Source: Sitta carolinensis (taxonomy: Eukaryota > Chordata > Aves > Passeriformes > Sittidae). From it: a DNA stretch of 64,000 nucleotides. The stretch's first letter is position 1, and each line of letters starts with the position of its first letter. The translations under genes were made by a program, and so were the position numbers. The stretch spans positions 11,309,501-11,373,500 of the forward strand of contig CM063290.1 in NCBI GenBank assembly GCA_032173965.1, read 5' to 3'. The notes below the pieces were generated by a model. The model saw only the letters and a program-made list of their open reading frames with translations, had not been told where the DNA came from and did no database searches. This document shows positions 10,515 through 24,831 of the stretch, piece by piece.

Positions 10515-13500
10515 AGAGTTACATGTACTACTAAACTGAAATTAAAATTTCCATGAGGGTGATTGCGATCCTGTTTCCCCCAGACATGGAACCCATACTG
10601 TGGGCAGCTGTCTAGATGCTACAAAGCAGCACATTAGGGTTTCATGGATTTCAAATCCCTGTGGTTATCTGCTGGCAAGACCACCATAAACCTCATGCCA
10701 AGAAATAAAATATTTTAGTAGATGAAATTTATAGAATCAAACAGTAATATATATGAAACAATTAATATCGGATCACAAATATCCCTGAAAAGGAAAAGTA
10801 GAAAATCTCACACTATAAATTAATTCTTGCAAGTTAATTTTATTCAGCTTGTGAATGATTAACAAGGCTGTAATTTGGCTGAGACATGATGGATTTATTT
10901 GTTTATTAGAAGACTTGCAAGGGTGATTATGGCTTGGGCACTGGAGTAAGCTGGTTCCCTAAAGTAACTGCTGCTTCATCAAACTTATTCTTCAGTATTT
11001 CAAATGGCTTAAAAATAATGCAAAAAATACACAAGACAGGTGATATGTTGAATCCAGAAGATTATAAGGATAAAACCTCCTTTCTTGCCAAAGGTGCCAG
11101 TAAACCCCTATTGACCACTAATCCCAGAGAATCTGTCTATGATCTCATTTTCCCATTTACTTCCACACTCAGTGAGTTCAGTTGATATTTAGGGAACTAC
11201 AGGTGAAGGACGGTGATAGAAATGAGCAGTGTGTGTAAACCTGATCCAAAAAGGAAACATCCTCGGCAAAGCCCTACGTTATTGCACCATGGACGATCCA
11301 AAATTCCTTCTATGAAAAAAATCCCCATAACTGGATAGGATTTTTCCTTTGTGTTAAAGAAAAAGGAAATACAAAAGTTGTTCAAAAAAGGATAACCTAC
11401 ATCAGAGAAGAAAAGGCAAACTGGATTGTATCACATATTTTCTAGTGATTTTCAGGAAAAAATGGCATCTATGAAGGCATTCCACTGAGGTATTCCAGCT
11501 GCAGGGTCCCCTCTATGATGCTGGTCAGGAATGGCAAAACCCCACCCCTGCCTGGACTCAAGGAACCAAACATTTGCCTTTCTTTCCACTGAAAAGCAAG
11601 GTATATTATCTGCTTAGTTCAGATACCTAAATTTAATTCAAAGGGATAGCAACCTAGTAGTATACATATTCACAGCCAGGAACAGGAGAAGAAAGGGAAA
11701 ACTTCAATAAGAGGAAGATAACTGATTATAAAAGCTGCAAACATGATTTGAAACGATGCAATTTCAAATTTGTCGAGCAATTCTTTTCTGAAAGACTGAG
11801 TAGGTCAGAATTACAGATGTGGGAATATCTTATCTCATTAAAGTCCTCCCTATTCTTCAAGACCCTGCATATGCACGATTATATATTCAATTTGAAATTG
11901 AATTTAATTTACATGCTTAATGATCCAGAAACACAAGAACACAGAGGCAAATAGAAAGTTTGGCAACATTCTCAAAATAAAGAATGGTTAATCAATCAGA
12001 TACCTTAGTTATGAGAAGGAGGAAAGAAAACAAGGACAGGCAGTGAGTGCTGAGACAGAAACTGAGTACAGACCACTCTGAGAGCAGATAATCAGCCAAA
12101 AGGATGTGAGTCCAAATAATGTCTGAAAAGCAAGGCAGGCTAAAAGCTTACAACTGGTGCAGTGTAACAATGACTCTCCATCCTCCAGTGCCTCAGCTGC
12201 ACAGTTTGAAACTGAAACAATTATATTATTTTGTTTTTCTGATGTGTGTCATGCTATCAAGCCTTAGCTCAAGACTTTTATAATTCAGTTGGTGTCTTTG
12301 AACCACGATGCAAATAGGGTTCAAACAAATGTCATACAAAGCCTGGCACAAGTCTGTTGTTTTCTGGGTAATTCTGAAATGATGTAAGGCAGAAGCTCCC
12401 CAGTGTCTCCTGTAGAAACACTCAGTGTAGGTGCACTGCATGAGCAGGAGTCTGGGGGATATGGACGAAAGGAAGACAATGAGGAGGTTGCATCGATGCA
12501 GCAGTCAGGGGGTGAGGAGTCACAGCAACACCTTCTCAGTGAGGTCTGCAGCAAGGGCACACCCACAGAGTGCATCTGCACAGGCACAAGTAATGTGATT
12601 TTAATACGAGTAAGTAATCTCCAGAAATAAACACAAACGAGGAAGAAGAACCTTGGGTGGAGATCCAAGCTGTTTACTAGATGGCCACTGATGGTGCATG
12701 AGAGTATAGTGTTGCCTTCCATGGAAAGAAGGATTTTTCTTTAATTTCACAGTTAACTATGGGAGGAATTAAGCTTTTGATTAATTTATAGCTTTCAAGA
12801 TTTGGGAGTGAAGCTTTTAAAAGGGAGTACTAAAGGCTAAAAATCAAGGAAATATAAAAATTAACCAAGTGTTTACTGTTGTGACAATTTCAACCAAACT
12901 TCACATACACTAAAACATACATTTGGGATATTTTAGGTTAGACAACCCTGCAAGGGCTGGAGTAAATTTTTGTGGTACAAAAGGTCAGTCTAATTCCAGC
13001 AATCTGTGGACCATTAGTGTCTTTCCCATGACAATAAAGACACACCAGAAATGTTGTGCAAACTGATGAGAAACTGAGCATGGGATGGTAAATCCTTCAG
13101 TGGTGAACCCTGAAGGACAATACCAGGAGACAGGAAGAGAGACTTGCACTTTATAGCTGCTTTTATGTGCTAAATCTGACTTTCTTCTCACTTATTGATT
13201 TCAGAAAATGAAGTCCTGATATACTGCAGGCTAAATGAGAATAATAATAAAAAATGTATTTCTTACAGCTATGGAACTACTATGCTGTACTATACTGAAA
13301 TTTTAGGAATGCTGTTAAGTGTTTGATTGGTGGCATAAAGTTACTCTTTACTGCATCCATCATCAGAGTTTCTCATGCATATGAATTGCTTTTGCTTAAT
13401 AAGGAAGGGGCGTAGAGAGCAACAGGAAGGATCCAGACACCAGGCATAATTCTGTTGAGAACAGGTTGGAAGATTTATTCCAAGTTCACTTTTCTCTCCT

Positions 13501-16500
13501 TGTGAGCTGGACATCTGGCTCCAAACCTGGGGCAGGTTGCTTGGCCACCAGGGAAACTGCAGAGGAGGTTGGTGGAGTTCATGCTCAAGAGACAGCTGGG
13601 TCACATGATAGCATGACAGCTCCCAGGGGGGCAGCAATATTAAAAAAAGGCTGAGAAGGTTTAAAAGAGACTCTTTCAAAACAAGAAAGGTTCAGAAATG
13701 GTCTCTGTGGGAAAATACTGGCTTTACCAGACCTTAGAAGTTTCAGAGGACTGTGAGGAGCCTGCTTGTGTCAAGATTCCTACTGAGAAATTGTTTGATT
13801 TCCAGTGAACAAAGTCTGTCAATATCCTGCGTGCTCCTTGCAGGATCTCTTTTGCCCTGAAACACTTTGAATTTAGAAGGGATTTCTGGGCACTAGGCAG
13901 CACTCTCACTGCATCCAGCAGCAACAGTGACTTGCAAACAGTTCAACAAAAGACTGAGGTGAGAAAGAATTTTGTGTGATCCCATCCTCAATCTAGAAAT
14001 TCAGCTAAAAGAAGAAATGTGCTTGTCAGATTTGATTGAGTCTACATAGTAAACAGCTTCATAAAGCAGCCACACATCTCACTTTTAAGTGACAGCTACA
14101 TTTACCTCATTTAAAATAAAGGCTTTGGGTTGTGGCACACCCTTGGTCTTAAGAACAAGTACAAATAACCTGCAAGCTCCCTTTCTCCAAAACTCACATA
14201 ATTTATTATTCTAGGCTGCTTGCAGTATGGTTGCTTAACTTCCCCTTCTTCCCCTTCATTGTGGATTTTATTCTCTCCTTTTTCCATAGCCTATCATTCC
14301 AGGGGAGCAAGAAGTTAAAGGGAACCAAAGGGAGAGATTTCAATAAGTTCACATCTGTTAGTGGGAGAAACATTGCTGGAATATTGTCATGTCATTTGCT
14401 AGATGGCGTTAATGAAAACATTATGCAAGTTGCAGTGGGATGAGAGAGGCTCATTGCAGATGCAAACAGATGTTTCAGTACCAAAGTAAAAATGCTGGGA
14501 ATAATTTTAGCTGTAATTAACGTAGTGCATTTTATAACAAATTTGTACCTTTAAGAGAGTCTTGAAGCTGTAACCTTGAATTATATGATTGTTTTATGAC
14601 AGATGTCAGTGGAGCACTGTGGAAATTTTCCCTAGTAAGGATGAAGATACCACACTTTATGTGTCTTCCAAGGGGCTCCTGTGAATATTAGTGCAATTGC
14701 TCCTTTATAGACATGGTCCCATTGCATGCTAAAAACCACTTCCCTTCCCTGCCTTCCCAGCTCCATGATCACGTCATTCCATAATTTTCTGCAATAATGC
14801 TACTGCTGAGGAGAGATTCCTTCCTGCTTCCACCTGGTGATCAGCTTCTGCCCCAAAACCTTGGGACTGATTTAAGAGCCCTTATAATTCCCATGCTGTC
14901 CAGTGCTGTTCTCTAGGATATCTCAAACACTGAGAGGGATGAGTAATGTCATTTGTGCTGAGAATGAAGACATTAGGAACTGAGTCCTTTGCAACAAATC
15001 ATCCTCCCCACAAAGAATAATGGTGACTGTGCTGTCTTTGAGCTTGTGGTGTGAGCATGGCTGTCCCCCCATGTCAGAGTACACCAGCCTCACTAAAGTC
15101 AGCGAGAGATGCTTGCATTAGTAACCCCAAGGATGTGCTCACTGTGCCAAAGCAAAAGGGATGTGCTTTTGTGCTAGGAAACCACAGCTGCCTGAGTTAT
15201 TGTTGCAGAGGGTATATCCTTGTCAGCCTTAATAGTAATTTATATTCCCAGGTCAGGCATTTACAGGAAGTCAGCAGTGTCAGTAGGGGATGAATCAGCA
15301 GAAGCTGCTTTTTGGAAAGTAACCTCTGAAAGGGTCTGACAACCAGTCTCCCTCAAACAGTTATGGCTCCTGATGGACTCGGAGATGTTCTGACACCCAC
15401 TAATGAGGATGGGACAAAATGGTCCCTGCAGGTTGTAGGCCCGGGGCTGGGGGATTTCTGCCTGGCTCAGGTCCAAGCAGTCCCATGCACATGGAAGTGC
15501 TGACAGCAGCAGCATGGCTGGGAACAGTCACAGGGGCTGGATCTGTAGCAACACTCATCTGGGGGACTGCTCATGTAAGCCACACAGGGCAAAACTGTAG
15601 AAAAAAAAAGCATTATGTATTAAGCCTGGGACTACTGAGACCCAAAGCATTCCTGTCCTCACGCAGGTGTGGGGATGTTAGCCGTGCAATTTCTGGGAGC
15701 AGTTCAAGCCCTGACCCCAGAGGACTCCCAGAGCATGGCACTGCACAGGGTGATGCTGAAGCCATGGCATGACCAGCACAGCTGCTCTCTATTCATCACT
15801 GTCCTCTTCTCCCACACGGAATCTGAAACTGCTGTCCTTCCTAATGCTGCCTGTGTAATAAAAGCTTGAGCATTATCCCAGCAACTGAAAGCCTCTCTCC
15901 TTTTGTGCTGAAATGTGGAGCAAAAATCAAAATGGTTGGATAGTGAGTATTTGGCCAGCTGTGGTAACCAAAAGGGGCTGTGCAACCTGTACAAGTTCAC
16001 CCTGTGTTGGAGTGGTTATTAATTGGGACTAGGCTCCTGATGATGTATAGTCTGTGATGACAAGGGTAATTTTTTTTCATGTAGCACTTTTTACCTTGTT
16101 GTTAACTGAACATTAAGGAGTCCTAAGTCATAGCCAGACATTTATTTTATCCCTAAATCACCCACAGAATCCTGATAGGAAGATAATTTATCAATAAACC
16201 AAACAAATTCCAGTAACTGTAAATCAACGGGAAAGGATTATTTGCCAATTTAGCCTATGGATATTTTTTTTCCTTTCTTTCTGGTCTTGCAGATAAGGAG
16301 ACCTAGTTAAAATGCTTTGTTATACCCAGTTTACTTTTCTCTGCCCTATTTTAAGGATAGTGGGCAGCACATTCTCCCCAGCATTAAAGGGAAAAATCCC
16401 TGCTTCATAATGGTATAAATCCGGGACAACTCCACTGCAGAGTTCCTTCACAATACTTCAGTAATAGGAAAGAAGAATAAGTCTAGAAGTCTTGTATTGC

Positions 16501-19066
16501 AGAAGATGGTAGAGAGGCAGAAGAACAACTAGATCAAAAATTGTGATAAAAAACAATGTGTGAGATACCTGTAATGACAGGAGCTGATTTGTAAAACTGT
16601 GAGAGGAAAAAACTACCTTTCTATAGATGCTTTTAAAAATAGAAATGTTGAAATCTCTTTTTAAAATCTGGCATGAGATTCAGTTCAGAAAAAAAACAAC
16701 AAACCAGTGGGTTAATTTTAATGTTGATTTTAGTGTGGGGAATTTCTTCTGGCCTGGGCATGGGGTGTTTGAGGTGCAGGCACCTGGGACATTGCAGCAG
16801 TCCAAACAAGCTGACCTTGATTTCAGGTGAGGGTGTGAGCTGAGCCTAAGGCTATTACTGAAGAGCTAGAAATAAGGCTTTATGTTCAAAAGACAAGATC
16901 AGAAGTGGGATCAAAATGCAGCTGTAGAAGTCAAAATTCTTCCAAATAGCCAAGGTCAAGGTGTTTGGTTTCAAGCTCTTGTAGACTTCCCTTATTTCTC
17001 ACCTTTGACTTTCCTACTTGGCATTTAGAACAAATTTAGAATTACTCAAAGTTGTTCCTGAAAGAAACCCCCCCTTCATCTGTTTGCAGTGAGGAAGCAC
17101 AGTTTGCTGGCTCCCTTAAGGTAAAGGACAACAGACAAGCTGGTGTTGAGAATCTGTGTAGCTGCTAAACAGGTTTGCATCACCTCTTCTCCTACATCCA
17201 TCCCTGTGTGCTGACCTCTTTCCTTTGCCCTGTACTGTCCCTGCCCCATGCAATTGAGAAAACTGACTGCAGCCTCACCAACCATCCTTGCTCTGCTTCC
17301 AGGCCTTTCTATCTGCTGCAGTCCAGCAGATCTGGAAATCTGACTTTAGGAAGTAGCTCATTTCTTTTAAAGATATTAATTGAAAGGCCAGGGCTTTGTA
17401 AGAAAAGAAAAGTAGAATCATGTCCCTTTTAGAGTTGTGTTGGGCTGTTGATGCAGCTGTCTGTGCCTCCTCAGCTCTTTTCAATCTTGTTTGCAGTGCT
17501 GGGAGTGTGTAAGCCCTGGGCAGCAGCTTATTTCTCCTCACAAAACAGTCCTGCTGCTTTTCCTTTCCTCTGTGCTTTGGAGATGTTTGGTGGGGCTGCT
17601 GCACAGATCTGTGATTGAAACACTGAAACTCCACTGGTGGGACCTCTGCTCCCCAGCCTGGCCGTGTCCTCCTGCAGCTGAGAGCTGTGGAGCTGAACTC
17701 AGACAGCCAAAGGTAAGAGGCAATCCTCAGGGGTGCCCTAGGATGTGTGCAAAAAAACCAACCTATTTTTCCATCTGCCAGTTATTCAAAGGGCGAGGGA
17801 CAGAGAGGGATAGAGGACACTGAAATGTAGCAAGACTGAAGTAAAAAGATCAAAGAGTGGGTGATGGTATTTGGTGGAGGAGGGGAAAAAACGTGTTTGG
17901 CACCAGGGGACAGTATCATTATAAAGTCTGGAATATGTTTAAACCGGGAATTGCAGAGAAGTTTCTGTATGGAAAGTGCAGTGCACAAGAGCCATGAATT
18001 GCTCGGTTATTGGCATGGGCTATCTCCTCTGCTGCTGTGAAAACAAGCAAGGGCAGGGGGGGTGCTGGAGTGTGCAAAACCTTCTGGCTGAAGCCCCCAC
18101 AGCCCCTACTCCCAGTCTGAGTGTCCCGGCATGATGGACTCAAGGCCTTTTCTCCTCTAACACCAGCATCTGCTGTGCTTTCACGCCTGTGGACAGTTGT
18201 CATGAGCTTTTTTCAGCTAGCATTTGTGCTTTCTGAACAGTTATTTGGTGAGAAATCCTGTGCTTGTATACTGTGACTAAAATGTCTGTTGCTTTATTTT
18301 CTGCTGCTACAATACTAATTTTCACCTGAGATTACTCCTGGAACTGTTGTCCTCATCTTTGTTTGATTTTTCTGATAGTATAGCCCTGAGACTTTTCCAG
18401 GTGCTGTGTGAAAAATTGCTATAATTGGAGAGGGTGTGAGAAACAAAACCTCTTTCCCACTGCTCCCATCAAGATGAAAAGAGAAATTAGAAAAGTTAAG
18501 CTGGAGCCAATGTTTCCCCTGGACAGTATTTTTCTTACTTCTTTGTCAGCCGCATTTACCATTTCTCAGACTGTGCCTCAGTGATTTGGATTAGGTGAAA
18601 ACCCACAATAACTTGAGCAGCTCAGAATGCACAGCACCCTGAAAGACTTTTAGAATGCAGAGATGCTCTATGCGTTCTTGCCTCTGGAAAAACCTAAGCG
18701 GAATAAGAGACTGTGTAGGAGGATGAAACCAGTCCCTATTTCTGTTAAGGGCAGGATGGATGAAGAATTGAATGGTGTAATTGGTTGCAATGACCCTGCT
18801 CTACCAGAACTCCCTTTCACAAGACATGCAGTACTCCAAGCTAGCATGAATCCTGAAGGGATTCAGTCTCACACTGCTTTGCCAGCAGGCATTTGATTCA
18901 TGCAGAAGCCAAAAAACTGTGGGAGGAATAAAACCTAAAGCAGGGAAAGAAGAAATGCAGGCAAATTCCACCAGGTGTACTAGAGATACAGCTGGTGTCA
19001 GTGCCCAAAAAGGATGGCTTCCTAATCCTGCCATTTGAGAAAATGGAATCAAGTCTGGAGTGTGAC
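10515..19066. other. Non-coding unique sequence
   Basis: No supported gene or interspersed repeat. A near-palindrome lies at 11885-11903 ('attcaattt', one base, 'aaattgaat'). Splice-like pairs occur by chance density, for example 'gtcctcctgcag' before 17679 with 'ccaaag' and 'gtaaga' near 17713, but no coding frame supports them. A TATA-like 'ggtataaatcc' near 16412 has no gene downstream. The open frames (up to about 130 codons at 12321-12722, minus) show no domain. Confidence 0.55.
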
Positions 19067-19145
19067 TTTCTTGGCAGTGCTGGGTTAACAGTTGGGCTCG
19101 ATGATCTCAGAGGTCTTTCCCAAGAGAAGTGATTCCATGATTCTG
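19067..19145 (+). mobile_element. CR1 LINE fragment (3' end only)
   Basis: The segment reads 'ttggcagtgctgggttaaca', then 'gttgggctcgatgatctcag', 'aggtctttcc' and 'gattccatgattctgc'. This is the highly characteristic 3' terminal part of chicken-repeat-1 elements, in sense orientation. Only about 80 bases of the element remain, which is normal because CR1 copies are usually truncated at the 5' side during target-primed reverse transcription. Divergence from the usual terminal octamer (CCATGATTCTGC in place of tandem ATTCTATG) suggests an old insertion. No coding part remains. Confidence 0.85.
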
Positions 19146-22100
19146 CACTACAGTGTGTGGCTTTGGATGAGTCCTGGAGCTCTGAAGTATGTCTGCAGCA
19201 AACTGCTGCTTCTGGGGATGTCATGAATTATTTAAGAGTGAGGATGCACGTTCAAAAAAATCTATTTTTTGCCACTGAGCAAAGGGCAGCCCAAATGTGT
19301 TCCCTTGTTTGTGTCCATCCCCAAATGCTGTGGGAACAGATACTGTCCACTAGCTCTGCAATGCATTAATCACAGGGGTATACCAAGGTTAATGTCTCTC
19401 TGCCCAATTTCCACTTGGTTTTCTACACTTGCATTCTGTCACTGAGTTTAATTTTTGTATATTTCTTCTGGGTTCATGGCAAAGAAGCAGGATCTTTATC
19501 TTAAGTCTTTCTCTTAGAAACAGAATTCCTGGCTGGGAATCGGTCAGGAAGAATTCAGTCTTTTCCCCTCTTGCATCCAGTCCACCCCCTTCCCTGCTGC
19601 TTGTTACCCTGAAATGGCAAAGAACAGATTCAGGTGAGAGACCACATCCCAGGGTTGAGGTTGTTTCTTTTCCTGTTTGAGCAGGGACAGGGGGTGAGTG
19701 GATAGACTTTAATTTATGGTGCAAATACTGAGCTGTGCTAGAAAAGGCTGATGCCTTTCAGGAGAAAGCTGTTCTTAGAACAGGCTCTTCCTTTGTGCCA
19801 AAGTCTCTCCAGAAATGTCTGAAATTTAGCCAAGAGGGCTGTTGGTATAGCAAAATACAGGGAAACATTCCCAAAAGAGTGGTTTCTTCTGTACACAGGC
19901 AGTGACATCCTGTGTGTTCAAGATCTCAATTCTGGACAAAAAATATAACACAACCTTAGAGATCCAAGTGTCTTTTCTTCGTTTTGAGACAGCAGGGTCA
20001 TGATAATCATCAAACCAAAAATGTGCATTGTCATTTGTGCATTGATAGGGGCTCTGAGCTCTAAACCAAGGGCTGAACTAAAAGCAGGCAAAGGAACAAA
20101 GGCAGGCTGCTCTCTGGTGATAACCAGCCCGCTCCTCAGCCTCCAAAGATTTGGCTACCTTGGATAAGTAGATCAGCTCACAGTGCTCCCTCCAACAACT
20201 CTTCTTACTGCCTGTGCCACATCCCTCTCAGGAAAGAGTTTGAGGGTTGGCCAGACTAATTCTTCCCTCATCTTTCCTTCTCTCTTAATAGGGAGGAGTT
20301 AAATGACAGAACGATAAGCGGCAGGTCTGGCTGGATATAAACATAAGAAGGAGGAGGCATTATGACTGGCTTATCTTATCTCTCTAGGCTCCCACAATAT
20401 CTAACAAACCACAGAAATAAAGGCAGAACCAGAATAGTCTTTTTGTTGCTGTTTTGTTGGGTTTTTTCTTTTTGTCTAACTCTCTTGGGTCTAAAAAATA
20501 CACTTTGAAAAGTAAGGTTAGCTCTCAGGATTTAAGATCCCTGCAGTAAACTGGGCAATGCTTGCAAGCTGGCTCATTTTGGTTGTGTAATTAGCTGTTA
20601 CCTTGAGATGTTTAATTTTTGCCCATTTCACTATACCCCCTAGTAAGTAACTTTCTAAACCCTCTGCAGGTTAAGGCCCTGCCACCTGTGACAATTTCAA
20701 TGAAGACACCCCACACACACACACAAAAAGCAATTCTTTGGGCAGGAATTGCCTTGAGTGATGAAAACTTGTGGCTTTTAATGTTACCATGATACCTGCT
20801 GTTTTACTTTTCCAAAACTTCCATGACCTGCCCCCTTCCCCCACCCATCCAGCTTTCAGATTTTTTTCAGGTTTTAACCCTTGTTCATGCAAGAGCAAAA
20901 TGAAAACATGAATAACATGGTCTAAGGGTATGGAAGATTACAGCAACTGATGAGGAGCCCAAACTGCTTGAGTTCAGTTGAAAATTTATAATTTCAAACT
21001 AATTTCATTAATTCAGTGGCATGACTCAGTGTTTTCTAACACATCTTTGGTTCAGCAGTAATATATTGCTTGGGTAATCTGCTAATAGCTTCTTTAGAAT
21101 TGTTGTACTGAAAACAGCCTGGTTTGGATTGCTTCCCCCACTCCTCTGCCCCCCTTACAATATTGCAATGGGATATTTGTCATGCTGCAGGAGAGGAACT
21201 CAGAAAATTATATTTTCTGCTGTAAATTAAAAATATGATAGTAGGAGTTCAAGATAGCTGTTCTGTGAAGGGTGTCACTGTGGGGATGACTTCACATTCT
21301 AAAACAGCCTGATTTTGGGACGAGATTTTTGCCAGCCACTTACAGACTGATAAAAAAATTCTGAGAGCTTATCAGCATAAAGGAAGGACTGGAGTCGGAG
21401 CTAATTAACTTTTATCTAATTTGGAGTACACATGCAGGTATTGATAACTATTACATTAGGTGCCTCTCTCCTCCAATGAGCCATATGTTATGGAGAACCC
21501 GCTCATCCGCTTGCGCTGCCTCCCCTCGCCAGCCAGAAACCTTTCGGGCTCCTTTCTACTGATAAGAAATGTCAAATACTCCAGGCTTCCCAGCAACAGC
21601 CAGAAGCCCGAGGGGTTGCCTTCACAACCAGCTGGCTTGATATCTTTGTCTTTCAGGTGTGTGGTACCCATTGGACAAAACCCATGGTGCCCATCTGCCA
21701 AACTGTGCTGCTCCTCTGATGCAGCTGCTCGAGTCAGGCTGCATAAGTCCCTCTCCAGCACACAATTTTTTTCTGTGTTTCTTGTTCTTGCTGCTCCTTG
21801 TACTCTCTAGCAAAACAAATACATTTTAAATACCAGGCCATTGCTATTTCAACTTTTTCCCCTTTTTCTCATGTCCTTTTTTTCTTTTTTAAGGAAGGGA
21901 TTTTCACATTTCTGTCACTGCTCATGCCTGTAAATCTCTATCCAAACGTTTTCATAGCAAATATCCTTATAACATATAATTTCTGGGCATTTCCTTGGCT
22001 TGTGGCTGAAGGAAGCATTTAAACTTCCAGGCCTGTTATTTTCAATCGCTCCATAATCACACCTTTCACAGGAGGCTACAGAATGACTTCACAATTTAGG

Positions 22101-24345
22101 TAAATTGCATAGAGTACAGAGCCCAGGAGTATGCAAGAAGCACTATGATTTGCAATATTTACAGTCATGTAGTATAATGTAAAATCTGTATGATTGTGTG
22201 CGTGTTGCAATCCAGATCTTCTTGTGAGAAAGCAATTCCCTTCTCCACAGCTGGGTCTGCTCCATGCCCCTCCATGAGGAAGTCCCACCCCTCCTGTGGA
22301 AAACCAGCATTTTGCTAGTGGTGTGGTAATGTACAAAACCAGTACTCAACTGGACAGAAGCAGTTCGAAAGACTGATTAGAGGAGTAGAGAACAATTCAG
22401 GAGGGACAAGAATCACGGTTACCCAAATCTGAACAACACTGAATTATAGGCCAGTAAACTGGCACTTGCCACTCTATCATATCTATCATATGTATCAATC
22501 TACCATATACAATATGATAGCAAGTTTTAGCCACGGCAGGTGCAGGAACAGCAGACAAAGGTCTCCATTGCCCTCAGCAGCCAGAATAGTGTTACTCTTT
22601 CTCCCCTGTCTCCCATCCTTGATTCTTCAGCCTTGGATCCCCACTACCTCTTGTTTTTCTGCTGTCAACTTGCTTAGGATGCTTCTCTGCTCCTGGAACA
22701 TTTATTATCTACACAAGATTTTGTTGCTCTCAATAAAGGGTAATCTCTCATGTTTCATAGAGAAATGAGGAAACGCTGCTCAGGTTTGACAGGAAAGGCA
22801 GTTTGGAGGGTGGGGAAGAGCAGCCTTGTTGATCACACCAGAACAAAACCCTCTTGAAAGAGGCATTGACTTAACTGTGTAGTCTATTGCTGATAATGGA
22901 TGGCTGCCTGTTTCCTGTTGGGAATATTTAATATATCTGCTTTAAGGCCGCATGGGGACTTGAGGTTGGCTGGTCCTATTAATAATGCATGGGATGGCTG
23001 GATTTAAGTGATTATTATGCACAGAGTATAGTGCAGTGACATATTGGTGCAGAAAACGATTCCTTTAATAGGCTTGTTCCTTTTGGCTAGATCCCTGAGA
23101 TAACCAGTTTGTTTGTTTGACAGGTTTATACCGTTCTCTCCTCCTTAGATTTTCATTAAAACTGAACCCTTTTGCTGAGCAACTGCACAGTTCTCAAGAA
23201 ACCTCAGAGTTTTCAAGGGTAAGGGGGTGGTGGGGCACTGACTTGCACTGGCATAACTCCTGTGCCCACACATCCTCTGCAGGGGGGGTTTGCTCCGAGG
23301 GTAAGGCAGGCTGTAACACACTCCGTGTGCAGCATGTGTCCAGCAGGAGCTGTTCCTGCTCCCTGCAGGAGGCTCTGGGAAGAGGAGGCAGTGCTGGAGC
23401 CCACTCTTGCCCCTTGTGCCCAGGGAGGAGGGAGCTGCCATGGGCAGAGCATACAGGGGCCCCTTACCTCAACAAGCTCACAAATACAGCGAGAAGCCTA
23501 AAACTGAATTAAATTAAAAGAACAAACATTTCTATTGCCTGAGTGGGAGGAAGTAAGAAAAATTGAAAATTGAAGATATTAGAGAAAATAAAGCTGGAAT
23601 TCTTCATACTGGGATTCTCAGGGGTGAATTTGGGCATGGTAGTAGTCCAGTCTTAAGCAGGATAGTTTCTTTAATGTGCAGGTTTTGTGAGCACTTTGCT
23701 GCCCTATTTATTATTTAACTGCTGCCTTTGGGAGACAGCTATGGCTTGAAAGGGTTGATTACTGAGTGCAGTCCCCTGAAATGCATTCAGCCATTTTCTT
23801 TGGATTAGCTGAGCTGACGTGGTTTTTAAACAGACAATCTTGTGGAGACTGATCATTAAAGAAATTTCTGTCTGCTTAAGTATTGTCATTGGTGTCACCA
23901 CAGGAGGGGCAGGAACTGGTCAGGAATTCCTTTTTGACTGCACAAAACTCTTCCATTTTGCTTTCTCTTACAATATATGCTTTTGGTTCAAGAATAAATT
24001 TCTCTACTAAATATAACAGGAGATCAAGAGCACTGGCTCCTTTGACAGCTCCTCACATGACAAAAACTCTTCAGATACAGCAGCTTTTGATTCCTTCTCC
24101 TATCTGCTGCCTTCATCCTAAGTCAAAGCACTTAATATAGAGAAGAGGGTCTGCGAATCCATGCCAGTTTGTTGCAATCTGGCAATCTTCACTTAATTAA
24201 CTTACCACTAACTCTTAGGAGCTTGTAATTTTCTTTTTCCAGACAACATTTTCATGCTAGATCCCCCAAAAGCCCCACAGCGTGTTTAATTGAAGATATG
24301 ATAATTGTAAGTTACTTTGCTGCAGCTGTTTAAAAGTAAAAAGGC
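19146..24345. other. Non-coding unique sequence with a GATA-motif cluster
   Basis: No gene identified. GATAAG words occur at 20163-20168 and 20313-20318, and a tandem reverse pair 'cttatcttatctct' lies at 20370-20383. A short CA repeat lies at 20711-20724. The stretch 21300-21660 and the stretch 22860-23110 look like undecayed unique DNA and may be conserved non-coding elements. Imperfect TATC-type simple sequence lies near 22472-22519. Several G-rich runs occur at 23221-23290. None of the open frames has a recognisable domain. Confidence 0.5.
20711..20724 (+). repeat. Short (CA)n microsatellite
   Basis: About seven CA units, followed by an A run. Short, but likely to vary in length between individuals. 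Confidence 0.7.
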
Positions 24346-24357
24346 GGGGGGGGGGGG
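24346..24357 (+). repeat. Homopolymer run of 12 G
   Basis: Twelve consecutive G follow 'aaaaaggc'. Pure G runs of this length are rare, are error-prone in sequencing and can form quadruplex structures. The exact count should be treated as approximate. Confidence 0.85.
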
Positions 24358-24816
24358 AATCCATTAAGGCTATCTGAATTATATCACAGGAAAAAGTCTA
24401 ATTATGCTATATATGCCGCCCTTAGGCTGAGCTAAATTGTGACTTTCATAGCCCAGCCTGAGGGTGGTTACTTGACTTTTTTCCCCACTGTTTTTTTTTT
24501 CTGAATACTTCAGAGATAATGTTAATGTCCTTCCTTGAGTCAAGCCAACAACGAGAGTGTTTTATTTCTTTTGAACTTTAGATTGGTGGCATCTTGAGTA
24601 TTTTTACTTCAAAGACAAACTCCCTGTGAACAGGTCAGGAGCTGGGGGCTTGAAATATTTTCTGAATCTTTCAGCTGAGCACCCAGGGAGTCAGGCTGCT
24701 CCTACCCTCGTGGTGAGAGATGGAGAGATGTGGTGTGTACTTTGCTGAGCACTGGTGGTGTGCTGTCTTCTGCCCCCACATTCCTGACTATTCTGTTGGT
24801 GAATCTATCCTGATCC

Positions 24817-24831
24817 TTTTTTTTTTTTTTT
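24817..24831 (+). repeat. Poly(T) run, 15 bases
   Basis: Uninterrupted T run inside unique DNA. No retroposed body is recognisable on its flank. Confidence 0.85.

Noticed and set aside
12321..12722. 133-codon minus-strand frame, Cys/Ser-rich, and an acidic plus frame opposite
   Set aside because: Composition derives from CAG/CTG-type words. Neither strand matches a known family.
16405..16440. TATA-like promoter 'ggtataaatcc'
   Set aside because: No exon, frame or CpG context follows, and isolated TATA words are common in AT-rich DNA.
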